A stretch of 22,480 nt of DNA from JAWLGW01 sp964569055 (lineage in GTDB: Bacteria > Planctomycetota > J058): positions 1 through 22,480 of the forward strand of contig CAZMSZ010000088.1 of NCBI GenBank assembly GCA_964569055.1, given 5' to 3'. Below, one piece after another: positions 6,179 to 14,180 of the stretch; positions within the stretch are counted from its first letter, which is position 1; each line of letters starts with the position of its first letter. A program made the position numbers and the translations under genes. A model generated the notes under the pieces. That model saw nothing but the letters and a program-made list of their open reading frames with translations, did not search any database and was not told where the DNA came from.

Positions 6179-7416
6179 ACCGGCTCGGGCGCGGCCGGCT
6201 CGGGCGCGAGAGGCGCGGCCGGCCGGTGCCGGAGCAGCCAGCTCGCCGAGGTGGCGGCCAGGAGCGTGGTGGCGCCCAGGATCCAGGCGGGTCCCCACAG
6301 CAGCCAGTTGGCCGCGGCGGCGAGGGCCGCGAGCCGCGCGACCTCGAGGGCGAACGCCCAGCGCCGCCGCTCGAGCAGCCCGCCCAGCGCGGTCACGCTC
6401 GCCACCGCCAGCGCGACCGCCACTCCGACCACGGCCGCGTCCAGCCGGTGCTGCAGGGCGAGCAGCGCGGTCGAGCCGAGCAGGGTCAGCGCGAAGTGGA
6501 GCGTGACGTAGCCGAGCAGGCCGGCCGGGACCGGCGGGCGGTACTTGGGCCGCGTCGCGCGGGTCACGGGCGGGATCGTGACGGGGCCGCCCAGGGCCGC
6601 GGGGCGCCACTCGGGTGGGGCCACGGGCGCCCACAGCTTGTCGGTCAAGTGCGCGGCGGAGGCGATCAGGGCGGCGATCCGCGCGTAGTAGTGCACGTTC
6701 GCCCACAGCGGGTTCCACGAGGCGAGGGGGCTGACGGTGCCGTAGACGACCTGCTCCTCCTCGCGCGCGAAGGTTCCGAACAGCCGATCCCACACGATCA
6801 GGATCCCGCCGTAGTTCTTGTCGATGTAGCGCGGGTTGATCCCGTGGTGCACGCGGTGGTGCGAGGGCGTGTTGAGCACCGCCTCCAGCGGGCCCAGCCG
6901 GCCGACCGCCTCGGTGTGGATCCAGAACTGGTAGAGCGTGTTCGCGGTGGTGCTGACCGCGAACACCAGGGGCGGGACGCCGAGCACGGCGAGGGGCAGG
7001 TAGAACGCGAACCCCCCGAGCGGGGTCAGGAACCAGCTCTGCCGCAGCGCGACCGAGAGGTTGTACTCCTCGCTCTGGTGGTGGACGATGTGCCCCGCCC
7101 ACAGCACGTTCACGCGGTGGCTGGCGCGGTGGAACCAGTAGTAGCAGAAGTCGGTGCCCACCATGGCGAGCAGCCAGGTCGCCGCGGCGTCGGCGGCGAG
7201 GTGGGCGGGCGCGACCCGCTCGAACAGGAGGGCGTAGACCCCGAACGTGAGCGCGCGCGCGGGGAGCGCGAGGACTTGCTGGCCGATCCCGCACGAGAGG
7301 TTGGTGATCGAGTCGGGCAGGTGATAGCCGAGCTCGCCGCGGCGTCGGCCCACGAGCAGCTCGAGGCCGATCAGGGCGAAGAACACGGGCACGGCGAGCG
7401 CGATCGCCTGTTCCAT
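6175..7416 (-). CDS. Fatty acid hydroxylase/sterol desaturase family membrane protein, alkylglycerol monooxygenase-like
   Basis: A 413-residue integral membrane di-iron oxygenase. The histidine clusters are complete: WFHRASH (95-100), HIVHH (109-113) and HHRVHH (186-191), plus the upstream Asp89. HHQSEEYNLSVALRQS strongly resembles alkylglycerol monooxygenase, which cleaves ether lipids using tetrahydrobiopterin, more than plain sterol desaturases. Hydrophobic segments lie at the N-terminus (about 5-22, 45-65), in the middle (132-160) and in a C-terminal extension (about 300-400) that is also seen in the alkylglycerol enzyme. ATG 7416 is chosen: no sense Shine-Dalgarno is present, but a TAGCCT -10 lies 7 nt upstream. 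The exact substrate (ether lipid, fatty acid or sterol) cannot be told from sequence alone. Confidence 0.87.
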   Translation of the reverse strand: MEQAIALAVPVFFALIGLELLVGRRRGELGYHLPDSITNLSCGIGQQVLALPARALTFGVYALLFERVAPAHLAADAAATWLLAMVGTDFCYYWFHRASHRVNVLWAGHIVHHQSEEYNLSVALRQSWFLTPLGGFAFYLPLAVLGVPPLVFAVSTTANTLYQFWIHTEAVGRLGPLEAVLNTPSHHRVHHGINPRYIDKNYGGILIVWDRLFGTFAREEEQVVYGTVSPLASWNPLWANVHYYARIAALIASAAHLTDKLWAPVAPPEWRPAALGGPVTIPPVTRATRPKYRPPVPAGLLGYVTLHFALTLLGSTALLALQHRLDAAVVGVAVALAVASVTALGGLLERRRWAFALEVARLAALAAAANWLLWGPAWILGATTLLAATSASWLLRHRPAAPLAPEPAAPEPV

Positions 7417-7423
7417 GGAGGAG

Positions 7424-7429
7424 AGGCTA
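7424..7429 (-). promoter_or_regulatory. -10-like element, leaderless arrangement (oxygenase gene)
   Basis: On the minus strand CGGGTAGCCT ends 7 nt before ATG 7416. The intervening CTCCTCC is the reverse of a ribosome site, so leaderless initiation is the simplest reading. No -35 is seen. Confidence 0.4.
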
Positions 7430-7454
7430 CCCGAACCCAGGAGCGCGGACGCCC

Positions 7455-7470
7455 GGAGGGTGGGCCCTCC
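7455..7470. repeat. Inverted repeat (6-bp arms) in divergent intergenic region
   Basis: GGAGGG (7455-7460) and CCCTCC (7465-7470) enclose TGGG. It lies in the 250-bp region between the divergent oxygenase and histidine kinase genes, about 40 bp before the oxygenase start. Confidence 0.6.
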
Positions 7471-7502
7471 ACCGCCAGGTGTGGGGCAGCCGTGACCCGC
7501 GA

Positions 7503-7518
7503 GGTCGCGCGCGCGACC
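7503..7518. promoter_or_regulatory. 16-bp perfect palindrome, possible operator
   Basis: GGTCGCGCGCGCGACC equals its own reverse complement. It is in the divergent region 7417-7666, which otherwise holds no gene and no clear promoter for the kinase. A CpG-alternating palindrome can arise by chance in such GC-rich DNA, so an operator role is only a suggestion. Confidence 0.3.
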
Positions 7519-7666
7519 GCCAGCGCGGCTGCCGCGCACCCGGGGGCGACACGACCTCCGCCGACGGCGCGCCGCGGGACGCCGTGGCCCCGGGTTCGCG
7601 CCGTCGCCTCCGCGCTCCGCCGGCCGGGTCCCACGCCCGGGAGCGAGCGGCCTCGGAGAGAGCGGC

Positions 7667-9925
7667 ATGCCGGACGACGATGGCGGTGCGATCCACGCGG
7701 CACGCGCGGCCCACCTGCGCCTCGTGTTCGAGCAGATCCCAGGGGCGGTGTGGACCACCGATCGCGAGCTCAGGATCACGCAGGGGCTGGGGCGCCCGCC
7801 CATGCGGGAGCGGCCCTGCGTGGACTGGGACCGGGTGCCCGGCAGCGGGGTCACGGTCTACGACCTGGTCGGCACCCGCGACCCCTCCGAACCGATGGTG
7901 GCCCACCACCTCGCCGCCCTGGCCGGGCGCGCCACGCACGTGCACTACACCTTCGAGGAGCGCTGCTACGAGGTCCGGCTGGCCCCGTCTCGCGACGAGC
8001 GAGGCGACGTGGTCGGCTGCCTGGGGGCCGCCATCGACGTCACCGAGCGGCGCGCGCTCGAGGAGCGGCTCGAGCGGAGCGAGGCCCGCCTGGCGGAGGC
8101 GCAGCGGGTGGCGCACGTCGGCAGCTTCGAGTGGGACCTCGCACGCGACGTCGTGACCTGGTCGCCCGAGCTGCGGCGGATCTATGGGCTCGACCCCGAC
8201 ACGACCGCGACCGACGCGGCCACGCTCCTCGCGCACGTCGAGCCGGAGGACCGGACCCGGGTCAAGTCGCTCGTGTTCGACGCCTGCCCCGAAGGAGGCG
8301 CGTTCACGGTCGACTTCCAGGTCCGGCGCGGCGACGGGGAGCGACGCACGCTCCATAGCCGAGGCGACGTGGTGTGCGGCGAGGGCGGAGAGCCCGTGCG
8401 CGTCGTCGGCTGCTGCTGGGACGTCACCGAGCGGGTCGCGGCCACGCGCGCCCTCGAGGAGTCGATCTCGCTCCTGCAGGCCACCCTCGACGCCACGGCG
8501 GACGGGCTGCTGGTCGTGGATCGCGGCGGGCGGATCGCGGCCTACAACCAGCGGTTCGTGGACCTGTGGCGGCTCCCGCCCGAGCGGGTGGCCCAGCGCG
8601 ACGACGAGGCGCTGTTGCAGCGGGTGGCCGAGGAGCTGGACGACCCGGAGGGGTTCTTGCTCATGGTGCGCGAGCTGTACGGCGAGCCAACGCGCGAGAG
8701 CTTCGACGTGCTCCGGTTTCGGGACGGGCGCGTGTTCGAGCGCTACTCGCGGCCGCAGCGGCTCCACGGCGAGGTGTGCGGGCGCGTGTGGAGCTTCCGC
8801 GACGTGAGCGAGCGCGAGCGGCTGCTGGAGCGGACGCTGTTCCTGGCCGACGCCGACCGGCTGCTCGTCTCCCTCGAGCTCGAGCCGGCGCTCGCCGCCG
8901 TGGCGCAGCGCGCGATCCCCTACCTCGGCGATGCGTGCGTGGTGGACCTCCTCGTGCACGGCGCCCCGCGCCGGGCGATCTCGATCTCCCGCGACCCCGG
9001 ACGGCAGCTCGACACCGAGCTGCACCGGAGCGTCCTGGCGGGGCACTCGGCGATCTACGAGCACGAGGGCAGCTCGCTCCTCGCGGTGCCGCTCACCGGG
9101 CACGAGGGCGTGGTCGGGGCGATCACGTTCTGCGCGGCGCCGCGCCGGCGCTACGGCCCAGCCGAGCTCGACGTGGCCGAGGAGCTCGCCCGCGGGGTGT
9201 CGCTCGCGTTCGAGCGCGCGCGGCTGTGCGAGGAGCTGAAGGAGGCCCTCCGCGCGCGGGAGGAGTTCATCTCGGTCGCCGCGCACGAGCTGCGCGGGCC
9301 GGTGACCGCGCTCCACCTCGGCGTCCAGACGCTCGCGCGTCGGCGCAGCAGCACCGAGGCCGTCGGCCGGATCGTGAGCATCCTCGAGCGAGAGGACCAG
9401 CGCCTGGTCCGGTTCGTGGACGAGCTGCTCGACGTGGGGCGCGCGCGGTCCGGGCGGATGCACTTCGACTACGCGGAGGTCGACCTCGCCGAGGTGGTCC
9501 GCGCCGTCGCCGCCCGCCACGGTCGCGACCTGACCCGCTCCGGCTCGTCGCTCTCGATCACGACCGCCGGCGAGCTGATCGGGCAGTGGGATCGCTTCCG
9601 CCTGGAGCAGGTGGTCACCAACCTGCTGTCCAACGCGATCAAGTTCGGGCTGGGGCGACCGATCGAGCTCGCGGCGCGCGGCGCGGTCGATCGCGTGATC
9701 CTCGAGGTGGTGGACCACGGGATCGGGATCGCGCCGGAGATGCAGGAGCGCGTGTTCCGGCCGTTCGAGCGGGGGGTCTCGACCCGGCACTACGGGGGGC
9801 TCGGCTTGGGGCTCTACATCGTGAGGACGATCGTGGAGGGCATGGGAGGAGTCGTGCGTCTGGAGAGCAACCCGGGGCAGGTGACGCGCTTCACGGTCGA
9901 GCTGCCGCGCACGAGGACCCCGTGA
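7667..9925 (+). CDS. Soluble multi-PAS/GAF sensor histidine kinase
   Basis: A 752-residue cytoplasmic sensor kinase without membrane helices. In order: PAS (about 10-120, ending AAIDVTERR), PAS/PAC (about 145-262, ending CWDVTERV), PAS (about 268-385, ending RDVSERERL), a GAF-like region (about 400-516), HisKA and HATPase_c. The H-box SVAAHELRGP carries the phosphorylated His540; the N box is TNLLSNAIKFG (651-661), G1 is DHGIGIAPE (683-691), the F box is RVFRPFERG, and G2 is GGLGLGLY (about 709-716). All catalytic boxes are intact. ATG 7667 is supported by GGAGAG 6 nt upstream. The stop overlaps the receiver gene (GTGA). The PAS domains lack obvious cofactor clues, so the signal is unknown; redox, light or a small ligand are possible. 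Confidence 0.93.
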   Translation: MPDDDGGAIHAARAAHLRLVFEQIPGAVWTTDRELRITQGLGRPPMRERPCVDWDRVPGSGVTVYDLVGTRDPSEPMVAHHLAALAGRATHVHYTFEERCYEVRLAPSRDERGDVVGCLGAAIDVTERRALEERLERSEARLAEAQRVAHVGSFEWDLARDVVTWSPELRRIYGLDPDTTATDAATLLAHVEPEDRTRVKSLVFDACPEGGAFTVDFQVRRGDGERRTLHSRGDVVCGEGGEPVRVVGCCWDVTERVAATRALEESISLLQATLDATADGLLVVDRGGRIAAYNQRFVDLWRLPPERVAQRDDEALLQRVAEELDDPEGFLLMVRELYGEPTRESFDVLRFRDGRVFERYSRPQRLHGEVCGRVWSFRDVSERERLLERTLFLADADRLLVSLELEPALAAVAQRAIPYLGDACVVDLLVHGAPRRAISISRDPGRQLDTELHRSVLAGHSAIYEHEGSSLLAVPLTGHEGVVGAITFCAAPRRRYGPAELDVAEELARGVSLAFERARLCEELKEALRAREEFISVAAHELRGPVTALHLGVQTLARRRSSTEAVGRIVSILEREDQRLVRFVDELLDVGRARSGRMHFDYAEVDLAEVVRAVAARHGRDLTRSGSSLSITTAGELIGQWDRFRLEQVVTNLLSNAIKFGLGRPIELAARGAVDRVILEVVDHGIGIAPEMQERVFRPFERGVSTRHYGGLGLGLYIVRTIVEGMGGVVRLESNPGQVTRFTVELPRTRTP

Positions 9926-10296
9926 TCGCGTCCACCCGTCCCGTGCTGATCGTCGAGGACGACGAGGACATCCGCGAGCTCGTGGGGATGGCCCTCACGG
10001 TGCACGGCTTCCGCGCCACCGGCGTCGCCGACGGCGAGGCCGCCTGGGCGGCGCTGCGGGGCGCGCCCCCGCCCGCGCTGATCCTGGTCGACCTCATGAT
10101 GCCCAAGATGGACGGCGCCGCGCTGGTCCGGGCCATGCACTCGGACCCCGTGCTCAGCAAGATCCCGGTCGTGGTCCTGAGCGGCAACCCCGCGGCCCGC
10201 GCCCAGGCCGAGGCGCTGCACGCCGACGGCTGCCTCATGAAGCCGGTCGAGCTCGATGAGCTGGTCGCGACCGTGGAGCGGTTCGTGCCGCATTAG
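9922..10296 (+). CDS. Stand-alone response regulator receiver protein
   Basis: A 124-residue protein that is a single receiver domain with no output domain, so it probably acts by protein contact or as a phosphorelay step. Acidic pocket EDD (12-14), phosphoacceptor Asp57 in LVDLMMPKMDG, switch Ser87 in VVLSG and conserved Lys107 in LMKP are all present. The start GTG 9922 overlaps the kinase stop, so the two are translationally coupled and the kinase is its likely partner. The convergent aminopeptidase gene follows after 51 bp. Confidence 0.93.
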   Translation: MIASTRPVLIVEDDEDIRELVGMALTVHGFRATGVADGEAAWAALRGAPPPALILVDLMMPKMDGAALVRAMHSDPVLSKIPVVVLSGNPAARAQAEALHADGCLMKPVELDELVATVERFVPH

Positions 10297-10316
10297 GCGC
10301 TGTCTCGAAGCTCGGA

Positions 10317-10330
10317 TCGCGCCATCGCGA
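10317..10330. terminator. Short inverted repeat between convergent genes
   Basis: TCGCG (10317-10321) and CGCGA (10326-10330) enclose CCAT, in the 51-bp gap between the receiver and aminopeptidase genes. The larger pair GATCGC/GCGATC overlaps it. There is no U-run, so a terminator role is tentative. Confidence 0.25.
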
Positions 10331-10347
10331 GGCGATCGTCACCGTAC

Positions 10348-11835
10348 TCAACGCTCCAGGTCGCCCGCCTCCATGGAGCGGACGACCTGCGCGAGCAGGG
10401 CCACGCCGAAGCCGGTGCCGCGCTTGTCGGGGAACGCGGGGCCGGCGAGGTCGACGTGGAGCCAGGGCAGGTCGAGGTCCTGGATGTGGCTGTAGACGAA
10501 CTGCGCGGCGCAGCTCGACTGGGCGTTGGCGCGGTCGGCCACCGAGTTGCGCATGTCGGCCACCACGCTCTTGAACTCGGGCTGGTACAGCTCGGGCGCG
10601 AACGGGAGCGGGTGGACGAGGTCGCCGCTCGCGCGGCCGGCGCGCACCGCGAGCGCCTCGACCCCGTCGCGGTTGGAGACGATCGCCGCGTGGCGCTTGC
10701 CGGTCGCCACCAACTGCGCTCCCGTCAGGGTCGCGGCGTCGATCACGAGGTCGGGGGCGTAGGTGCGCGCGACGTAGGACACACCGTCGGCGAGCAGCAG
10801 CCGCCCCTCGGCGTCGGTGTTGTTGATCTCGACGGTCTTGCCCGAGTGCAGGGTGAGGATGTCGTCGTTGCGGTAGCTGTCGGGGCCGATCGCGTTCTCG
10901 GCCAGCGGGATCGCGGCCACCACGCGCAGCCCCGCCACGCCCTCCTGCGCGAGCACGCGGAACGCGCCGAGGACCGCGCCGCCGCCGCCCATGTCGCCCT
11001 TCATCTTGGGCATGCTGCCGCCGATCTTGAGGCTCAGACCGCCGGTGTCGTACACGACCCCCTTGCCGACCAAGGCCACGGTCCGGCGCGCGCGACGCGG
11101 GCCGTGCTCGAGCAGCAGCAGACGCGGCGGGACGCGCGCGGCCCGTCCGACGGCGGCCAGGCCGCCCAGGCCCTCGCGCTCGAGCTGCTCGCCCGCGAGC
11201 ACCCGCACGCGCACGCCCGCCAGCCCGCGCAGGCCCGCGCGCGCCTCGCTCACGAACTCGGCGGCGCTCAGCTCCGCCGTCGGCGTGTCGACCAGCCGCG
11301 CGATCCAGCGGGTGGCCTCGGCGGTGGCGCGCGCCGCCGCCGGGATCGGCAGCGTGCGGCCGCGCCGATCGATGGCGGCCACCGTCAGGCGCGGACCGGC
11401 CTTGCGCTCGCTCTGCCGGCCGTAGAGCGGGAAGCTGCGCGCGATGGCGTTGACCGCCGCGAGCACCTGCTCGGGGCCGTCGAGGCACAGGATCAGGGCC
11501 GCGGCGCGGCGGGGCTCGAGCTCGAGCTTGCCGGCGCAAGCGGCGATCGCGTGCCCCCGGGCGGGGCAGGCGTGGCGCGAGGGGCGGTCGGGGAGCACGG
11601 CCACGCTGACCCGCCGCGGGGCGAGCCCGGTGAGCGTGCTGCGCAGCCGGCCGAAGCCGCCCGGCTGCGCCCCCTCGAGCAGCTCGGCGACCAGCGCGCG
11701 GTGACGCTCGCCGGTGAACACGCTCCGCCACGCGCCGGCGTCGAGGGCCTGGCGCGGCGCGAACAGCGCGACGTGAGCGGGGCGGGACTTCAGCGCGGCG
11801 GCCAGGCCGTCCGCGAACGCGATCTCGACGGGCAC
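10348..11835 (-). CDS. pepA: Leucyl aminopeptidase, M17 family
   Basis: A 495-residue cytosolic di-metal aminopeptidase that removes N-terminal residues from peptides. The C-terminal catalytic domain has VGKGVVYDTGGLSLK (Lys258, Asp263), MKGDMGGGGAV (Asp281), NTDAEGRL (Asp341, Glu343, Arg345) and AATLTGA, so all metal ligands and the catalytic Lys/Arg are kept. GVVYDTGG and MKGDMGGGGAV differ from Escherichia coli PepA (GITFDSGG, MKYDMCGAA) and look closer to the NPEPL1-like branch. The N-terminal third is poorly conserved, as usual. GTG 11835 is chosen because AGGAG lies 5 nt upstream and the family N-terminus fits. A separate promoter and a hairpin divide it from the Rieske gene upstream. 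Confidence 0.94.
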   Translation of the reverse strand: MPVEIAFADGLAAALKSRPAHVALFAPRQALDAGAWRSVFTGERHRALVAELLEGAQPGGFGRLRSTLTGLAPRRVSVAVLPDRPSRHACPARGHAIAACAGKLELEPRRAAALILCLDGPEQVLAAVNAIARSFPLYGRQSERKAGPRLTVAAIDRRGRTLPIPAAARATAEATRWIARLVDTPTAELSAAEFVSEARAGLRGLAGVRVRVLAGEQLEREGLGGLAAVGRAARVPPRLLLLEHGPRRARRTVALVGKGVVYDTGGLSLKIGGSMPKMKGDMGGGGAVLGAFRVLAQEGVAGLRVVAAIPLAENAIGPDSYRNDDILTLHSGKTVEINNTDAEGRLLLADGVSYVARTYAPDLVIDAATLTGAQLVATGKRHAAIVSNRDGVEALAVRAGRASGDLVHPLPFAPELYQPEFKSVVADMRNSVADRANAQSSCAAQFVYSHIQDLDLPWLHVDLAGPAFPDKRGTGFGVALLAQVVRSMEAGDLER

Positions 11836-11854
11836 GATTGCTCCTGGGTGGAAC

Positions 11855-11877
11855 GGGGCGCGCGGCGTGCGCGCCCC
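11855..11877 (-). terminator. Strong GC hairpin between the Rieske gene and pepA
   Basis: Perfect 9-bp arms GGGGCGCGC (11855-11863) and GCGCGCCCC (11869-11877) flank a 5-nt loop. On the minus strand it follows the Rieske stop by 38 bp and falls inside the predicted pepA leader. It can be a terminator for the upstream operon or a leader structure for pepA. The downstream run has only two T residues, so it is not a classic intrinsic terminator. Confidence 0.55.
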
Positions 11878-11890
11878 AAGAGGTGCGCGG

Positions 11891-11919
11891 AGCGTACGCG
11901 ACGCGGCGCGGGCGCTCAA
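11891..11919 (-). promoter_or_regulatory. sigma70-like promoter for pepA
   Basis: On the minus strand TTGAGC (11919-11914), 17 bp, then TACGCT (11896-11891). The -35 overlaps the TGA stop of the Rieske gene. Transcription would start near 11884, giving a leader of about 50 nt that holds the GC hairpin and the AGGAG ribosome site. Confidence 0.6.
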
Positions 11920-13019
11920 TCGTCGCGCCGGAGCGCCGCCGTCAGCATGCGGTGGAAGTGGTGGACGCCCCGCTCCTGCGCGGGGGAGTAGCGGCCGCGG
12001 TGGTAGAGCCGCGAGCGCAGCGCCCGCTGCTGGGCCTCCACCACCGCCTCGTCCTCCAGCTCGACCTGATCGAGCCCGGCGCCCGCCCCTCGCTCGCGCA
12101 GCGCCTCGTCCCACACGTACGAGAGGTAGCGCACGCGGGTGCGCGTCGGCCCGAGCGGCTCGACGCAGTTGATCGACAGGCCCCAGGGATAGACGTTGAA
12201 CATGGTCGCCGGGAACAGCCAGAAGTAGTACGCGGCCACCCGTCCGCCGTCGGGGCCCTGGTCGGGGTGGTCCGCCGGGAGCGCGAAGCAGGGCTCGCCC
12301 GGGCGGCCGACCCCGATCTGGAGCGTGCCGCGCGGGAGCAGGAGCGTGCGGTAGGACCGCCACTCCAGCGTGCGCGCCAGGCCGGGGTGGACGAACGGGA
12401 TGTGGAACCCCTCCAGGTAGTTGTCGACGTACAGCGCCCAGCTGGCCGCGACGTCGTAGGCGCGCGCGCCGGCCGGGTCTGGGCGGAGCGCGTCCCAGGG
12501 CGCCCACGCCAGCCGCTCGCGCAGCGGGGCCACCAGCGCCTCGAAGGGGACGCTCGGGTCGAGCGAGACGAACAACAGCCGCCCGAGCTGGTCGAGCCGC
12601 ACCTGCGGCAGGTCGTCGCTCGGCGCCGGGAAGCCCTCGCACCCCTCGAACTCGGGCGTGGAGAGCAGGCGCCCGTCCAGCGCGAACCGCCGTCCGTGGT
12701 AGCCGCACTTGAGCGCGCTGACCCGGCAGGCCTCGCGCACGACCGGGAACGCGCGGTGGGTGCACACGTTCGAGAGGCAGCGCAGCGCGCCCACCACGTC
12801 GCGGGTCAGCACCAGCGGCTCGTCGAGGCACCCCTCGAGCAACGTCAACGGACGCGCGGTCCCGCGCTCCTCCACCTCGGCCACGTCCGCCACGAGGTGC
12901 CAGGCGCGCGCGAACACCCGCTCGCGCGCGCGCTCGTACAGCGCCGGGTCGGCGTAGAACCGGCCGGGCGGGGTGTGCGCCCGCTCGATCGCGGGGTCGA
13001 TCCAGAGGTCGTCGTCCAC
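11916..13019 (-). CDS. Rieske non-haem iron oxygenase, alpha-subunit type
   Basis: A 367-residue ring-hydroxylating/N-demethylating type oxygenase. The [2Fe-2S] ligands are CTH (Cys86, His88) and CGYH (Cys105, His108), 16 residues apart. The mononuclear iron site is DNYLEGFHIPFVH (His206, His211), with the carboxylate ligand probably in LEDEAVVEAQQRALRS (about 321-336). The C-terminal RGRYSPAQERGVHHFHRML is typical of the branch that includes choline- and betaine-type monooxygenases. It lies 9 bp after a sarcosine oxidase-like gene, which points to methylated-amine breakdown. No ferredoxin reductase is in the window, so electrons must come from elsewhere. GTG 13019 is preferred: TAGAAC lies 6 nt upstream and no SD is present. 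Substrate specificity is inferred only from context. Confidence 0.9.
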   Translation of the reverse strand: MDDDLWIDPAIERAHTPPGRFYADPALYERARERVFARAWHLVADVAEVEERGTARPLTLLEGCLDEPLVLTRDVVGALRCLSNVCTHRAFPVVREACRVSALKCGYHGRRFALDGRLLSTPEFEGCEGFPAPSDDLPQVRLDQLGRLLFVSLDPSVPFEALVAPLRERLAWAPWDALRPDPAGARAYDVAASWALYVDNYLEGFHIPFVHPGLARTLEWRSYRTLLLPRGTLQIGVGRPGEPCFALPADHPDQGPDGGRVAAYYFWLFPATMFNVYPWGLSINCVEPLGPTRTRVRYLSYVWDEALRERGAGAGLDQVELEDEAVVEAQQRALRSRLYHRGRYSPAQERGVHHFHRMLTAALRRDD

Positions 13020-13025
13020 GACGCC

Positions 13026-13031
13026 GTTCTA
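13026..13031 (-). promoter_or_regulatory. -10-like element before the Rieske gene
   Basis: GGGGTAGAAC on the minus strand ends 6 nt before GTG 13019. Its TAG is also the stop codon of the flavoenzyme gene, so the match may be partly coincidental. It could give an internal leaderless transcript for the Rieske gene. Confidence 0.3.
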
Positions 13032-14180
13032 CCCCGCCCCGCCCCCGAAGCGGGCCAGCGCGAACGGCGCGGTCGCCGACGAGGCGTCGCCGAGCGCGAG
13101 GTCGACCAGCGCCTCGCCCAGGCCGCTCGCCATCTTGAACCCGTGCCCGGAGAGGCCGGCGGCGAGCACGACCTGCGGGTGACGCGGGTGGCGGTCCACC
13201 ACGAAGTGCTCGTCGGGCGTGCGGGTGTACATGCACACCGCGTGGCGGACGCGCCGCGCGCCCACGCCCGGCAGGTGCGCCCGCAGGAAGGCCGCGACCC
13301 CGGCTTCGTCGGCGGGACGCAGCGCGCGATCGACGGCGAGGGGGTCGGCGACCGGCTCGCCCCCGCTGTGCTCGGCGACCTTGAGGGCGGGTCCCTCGGC
13401 GCCAGGCAGCGCGGGGAAGCCGTAGAAGTGCCCCGCGGCCGTCTCGAAGTAGAAGCAGGGGCAGCCCCGCTCGCGCGCGTAGCGCGGGTCCTTGGCCTCG
13501 AACCACAGGAGCGGCTTGCGGACGACCTCGAGCGGCAGGCCGAGGTCCTCGAGCACCTCCCCGGCCCAGGGCCCGGCCGTGACGATCAGGCGGTCCGCCG
13601 CGTAGCGCCCGCGGTCGGTCGTCACGAGCACCCCATCGCCCTCGGCCGCCCACCCCTGCACGGCCTCCCCCGTCCGCAGCGACGCCCCGGCCGCCTGGGC
13701 GAGCGCCGCGTGGGCCCGCACGCACTCCTCGACGTGGAGGAACCCGGCGCGCCGCTCGAACACGGCGCGCGCGCCCTCGGGGAGGGCGAACGCCCCCCCG
13801 AAGCGACGCGCGACCTCGTCCGGCGCGAGCGCCTCGACCTCGAGCCCGTGCGCGCGGGCGCTCGCCAGCACCCCAGGGACGATCGGCCCGTCGGGCGCCC
13901 CCACCTCGAGCAGCCCGACCTCCTCGTACAGGCGGCGGCCCGCGAGCCCCTCCAGCTCCTCCCACAGCGCGTAGCTGCGCCGCAGCAGCGGCACGTAGTC
14001 GGGCCCCTCGAAGTAGGCCAGGCGAATGATCCGCGTGTCGCCGTGCGAGCTGCCGCGGTCGTGCCCCGGAGGGAACCGGTCGAGGCCGAGCGCGCGCACC
14101 CCGCGGCGCGCGAGGTGGAACAGCGCGGCGCTCCCCACCCCGCCCACCCCCAGCACGATCGCGTCGTAGCGCGCCGTCAC
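13029..14180 (-). CDS. Monomeric sarcosine oxidase / N-methyl amino acid oxidase-like flavoenzyme
   Basis: A 383-residue FAD enzyme predicted to oxidise an N-methyl group of a small amine such as sarcosine, giving formaldehyde and hydrogen peroxide. The dinucleotide motif GVGGVG is at 11-16, followed by SSHGDTRIIRLAY, a hallmark of the family. Cys316 in CMYTRTPDEHF matches the covalent FAD cysteine (Cys315 of Bacillus sarcosine oxidase), and LKVAEHSGG supplies the active-site Lys/His pair. LSGHGFKMASG closes the FAD site. Length equals that of family members. GTG 14180 overlaps the stop of the ABC ATPase gene (GTGA), so translation is coupled. N-methyltryptophan, pipecolate or betaine-derived substrates are alternatives. 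Confidence 0.92.
   Translation of the reverse strand: MTARYDAIVLGVGGVGSAALFHLARRGVRALGLDRFPPGHDRGSSHGDTRIIRLAYFEGPDYVPLLRRSYALWEELEGLAGRRLYEEVGLLEVGAPDGPIVPGVLASARAHGLEVEALAPDEVARRFGGAFALPEGARAVFERRAGFLHVEECVRAHAALAQAAGASLRTGEAVQGWAAEGDGVLVTTDRGRYAADRLIVTAGPWAGEVLEDLGLPLEVVRKPLLWFEAKDPRYARERGCPCFYFETAAGHFYGFPALPGAEGPALKVAEHSGGEPVADPLAVDRALRPADEAGVAAFLRAHLPGVGARRVRHAVCMYTRTPDEHFVVDRHPRHPQVVLAAGLSGHGFKMASGLGEALVDLALGDASSATAPFALARFGGGAG

Noticed and set aside
7417..7666. Small gene in the 250-bp divergent region before the histidine kinase
   Set aside because: Open frames there extend into the kinase as out-of-frame shadows, have no ribosome site, and encode Arg/Ala/Pro-rich strings without features. 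Only palindromes are visible.
9922..10296. Hybrid histidine kinase with fused receiver
   Set aside because: The kinase frame ends with TGA at 9925 and the receiver starts at GTG 9922 in another frame; they are two overlapping genes.
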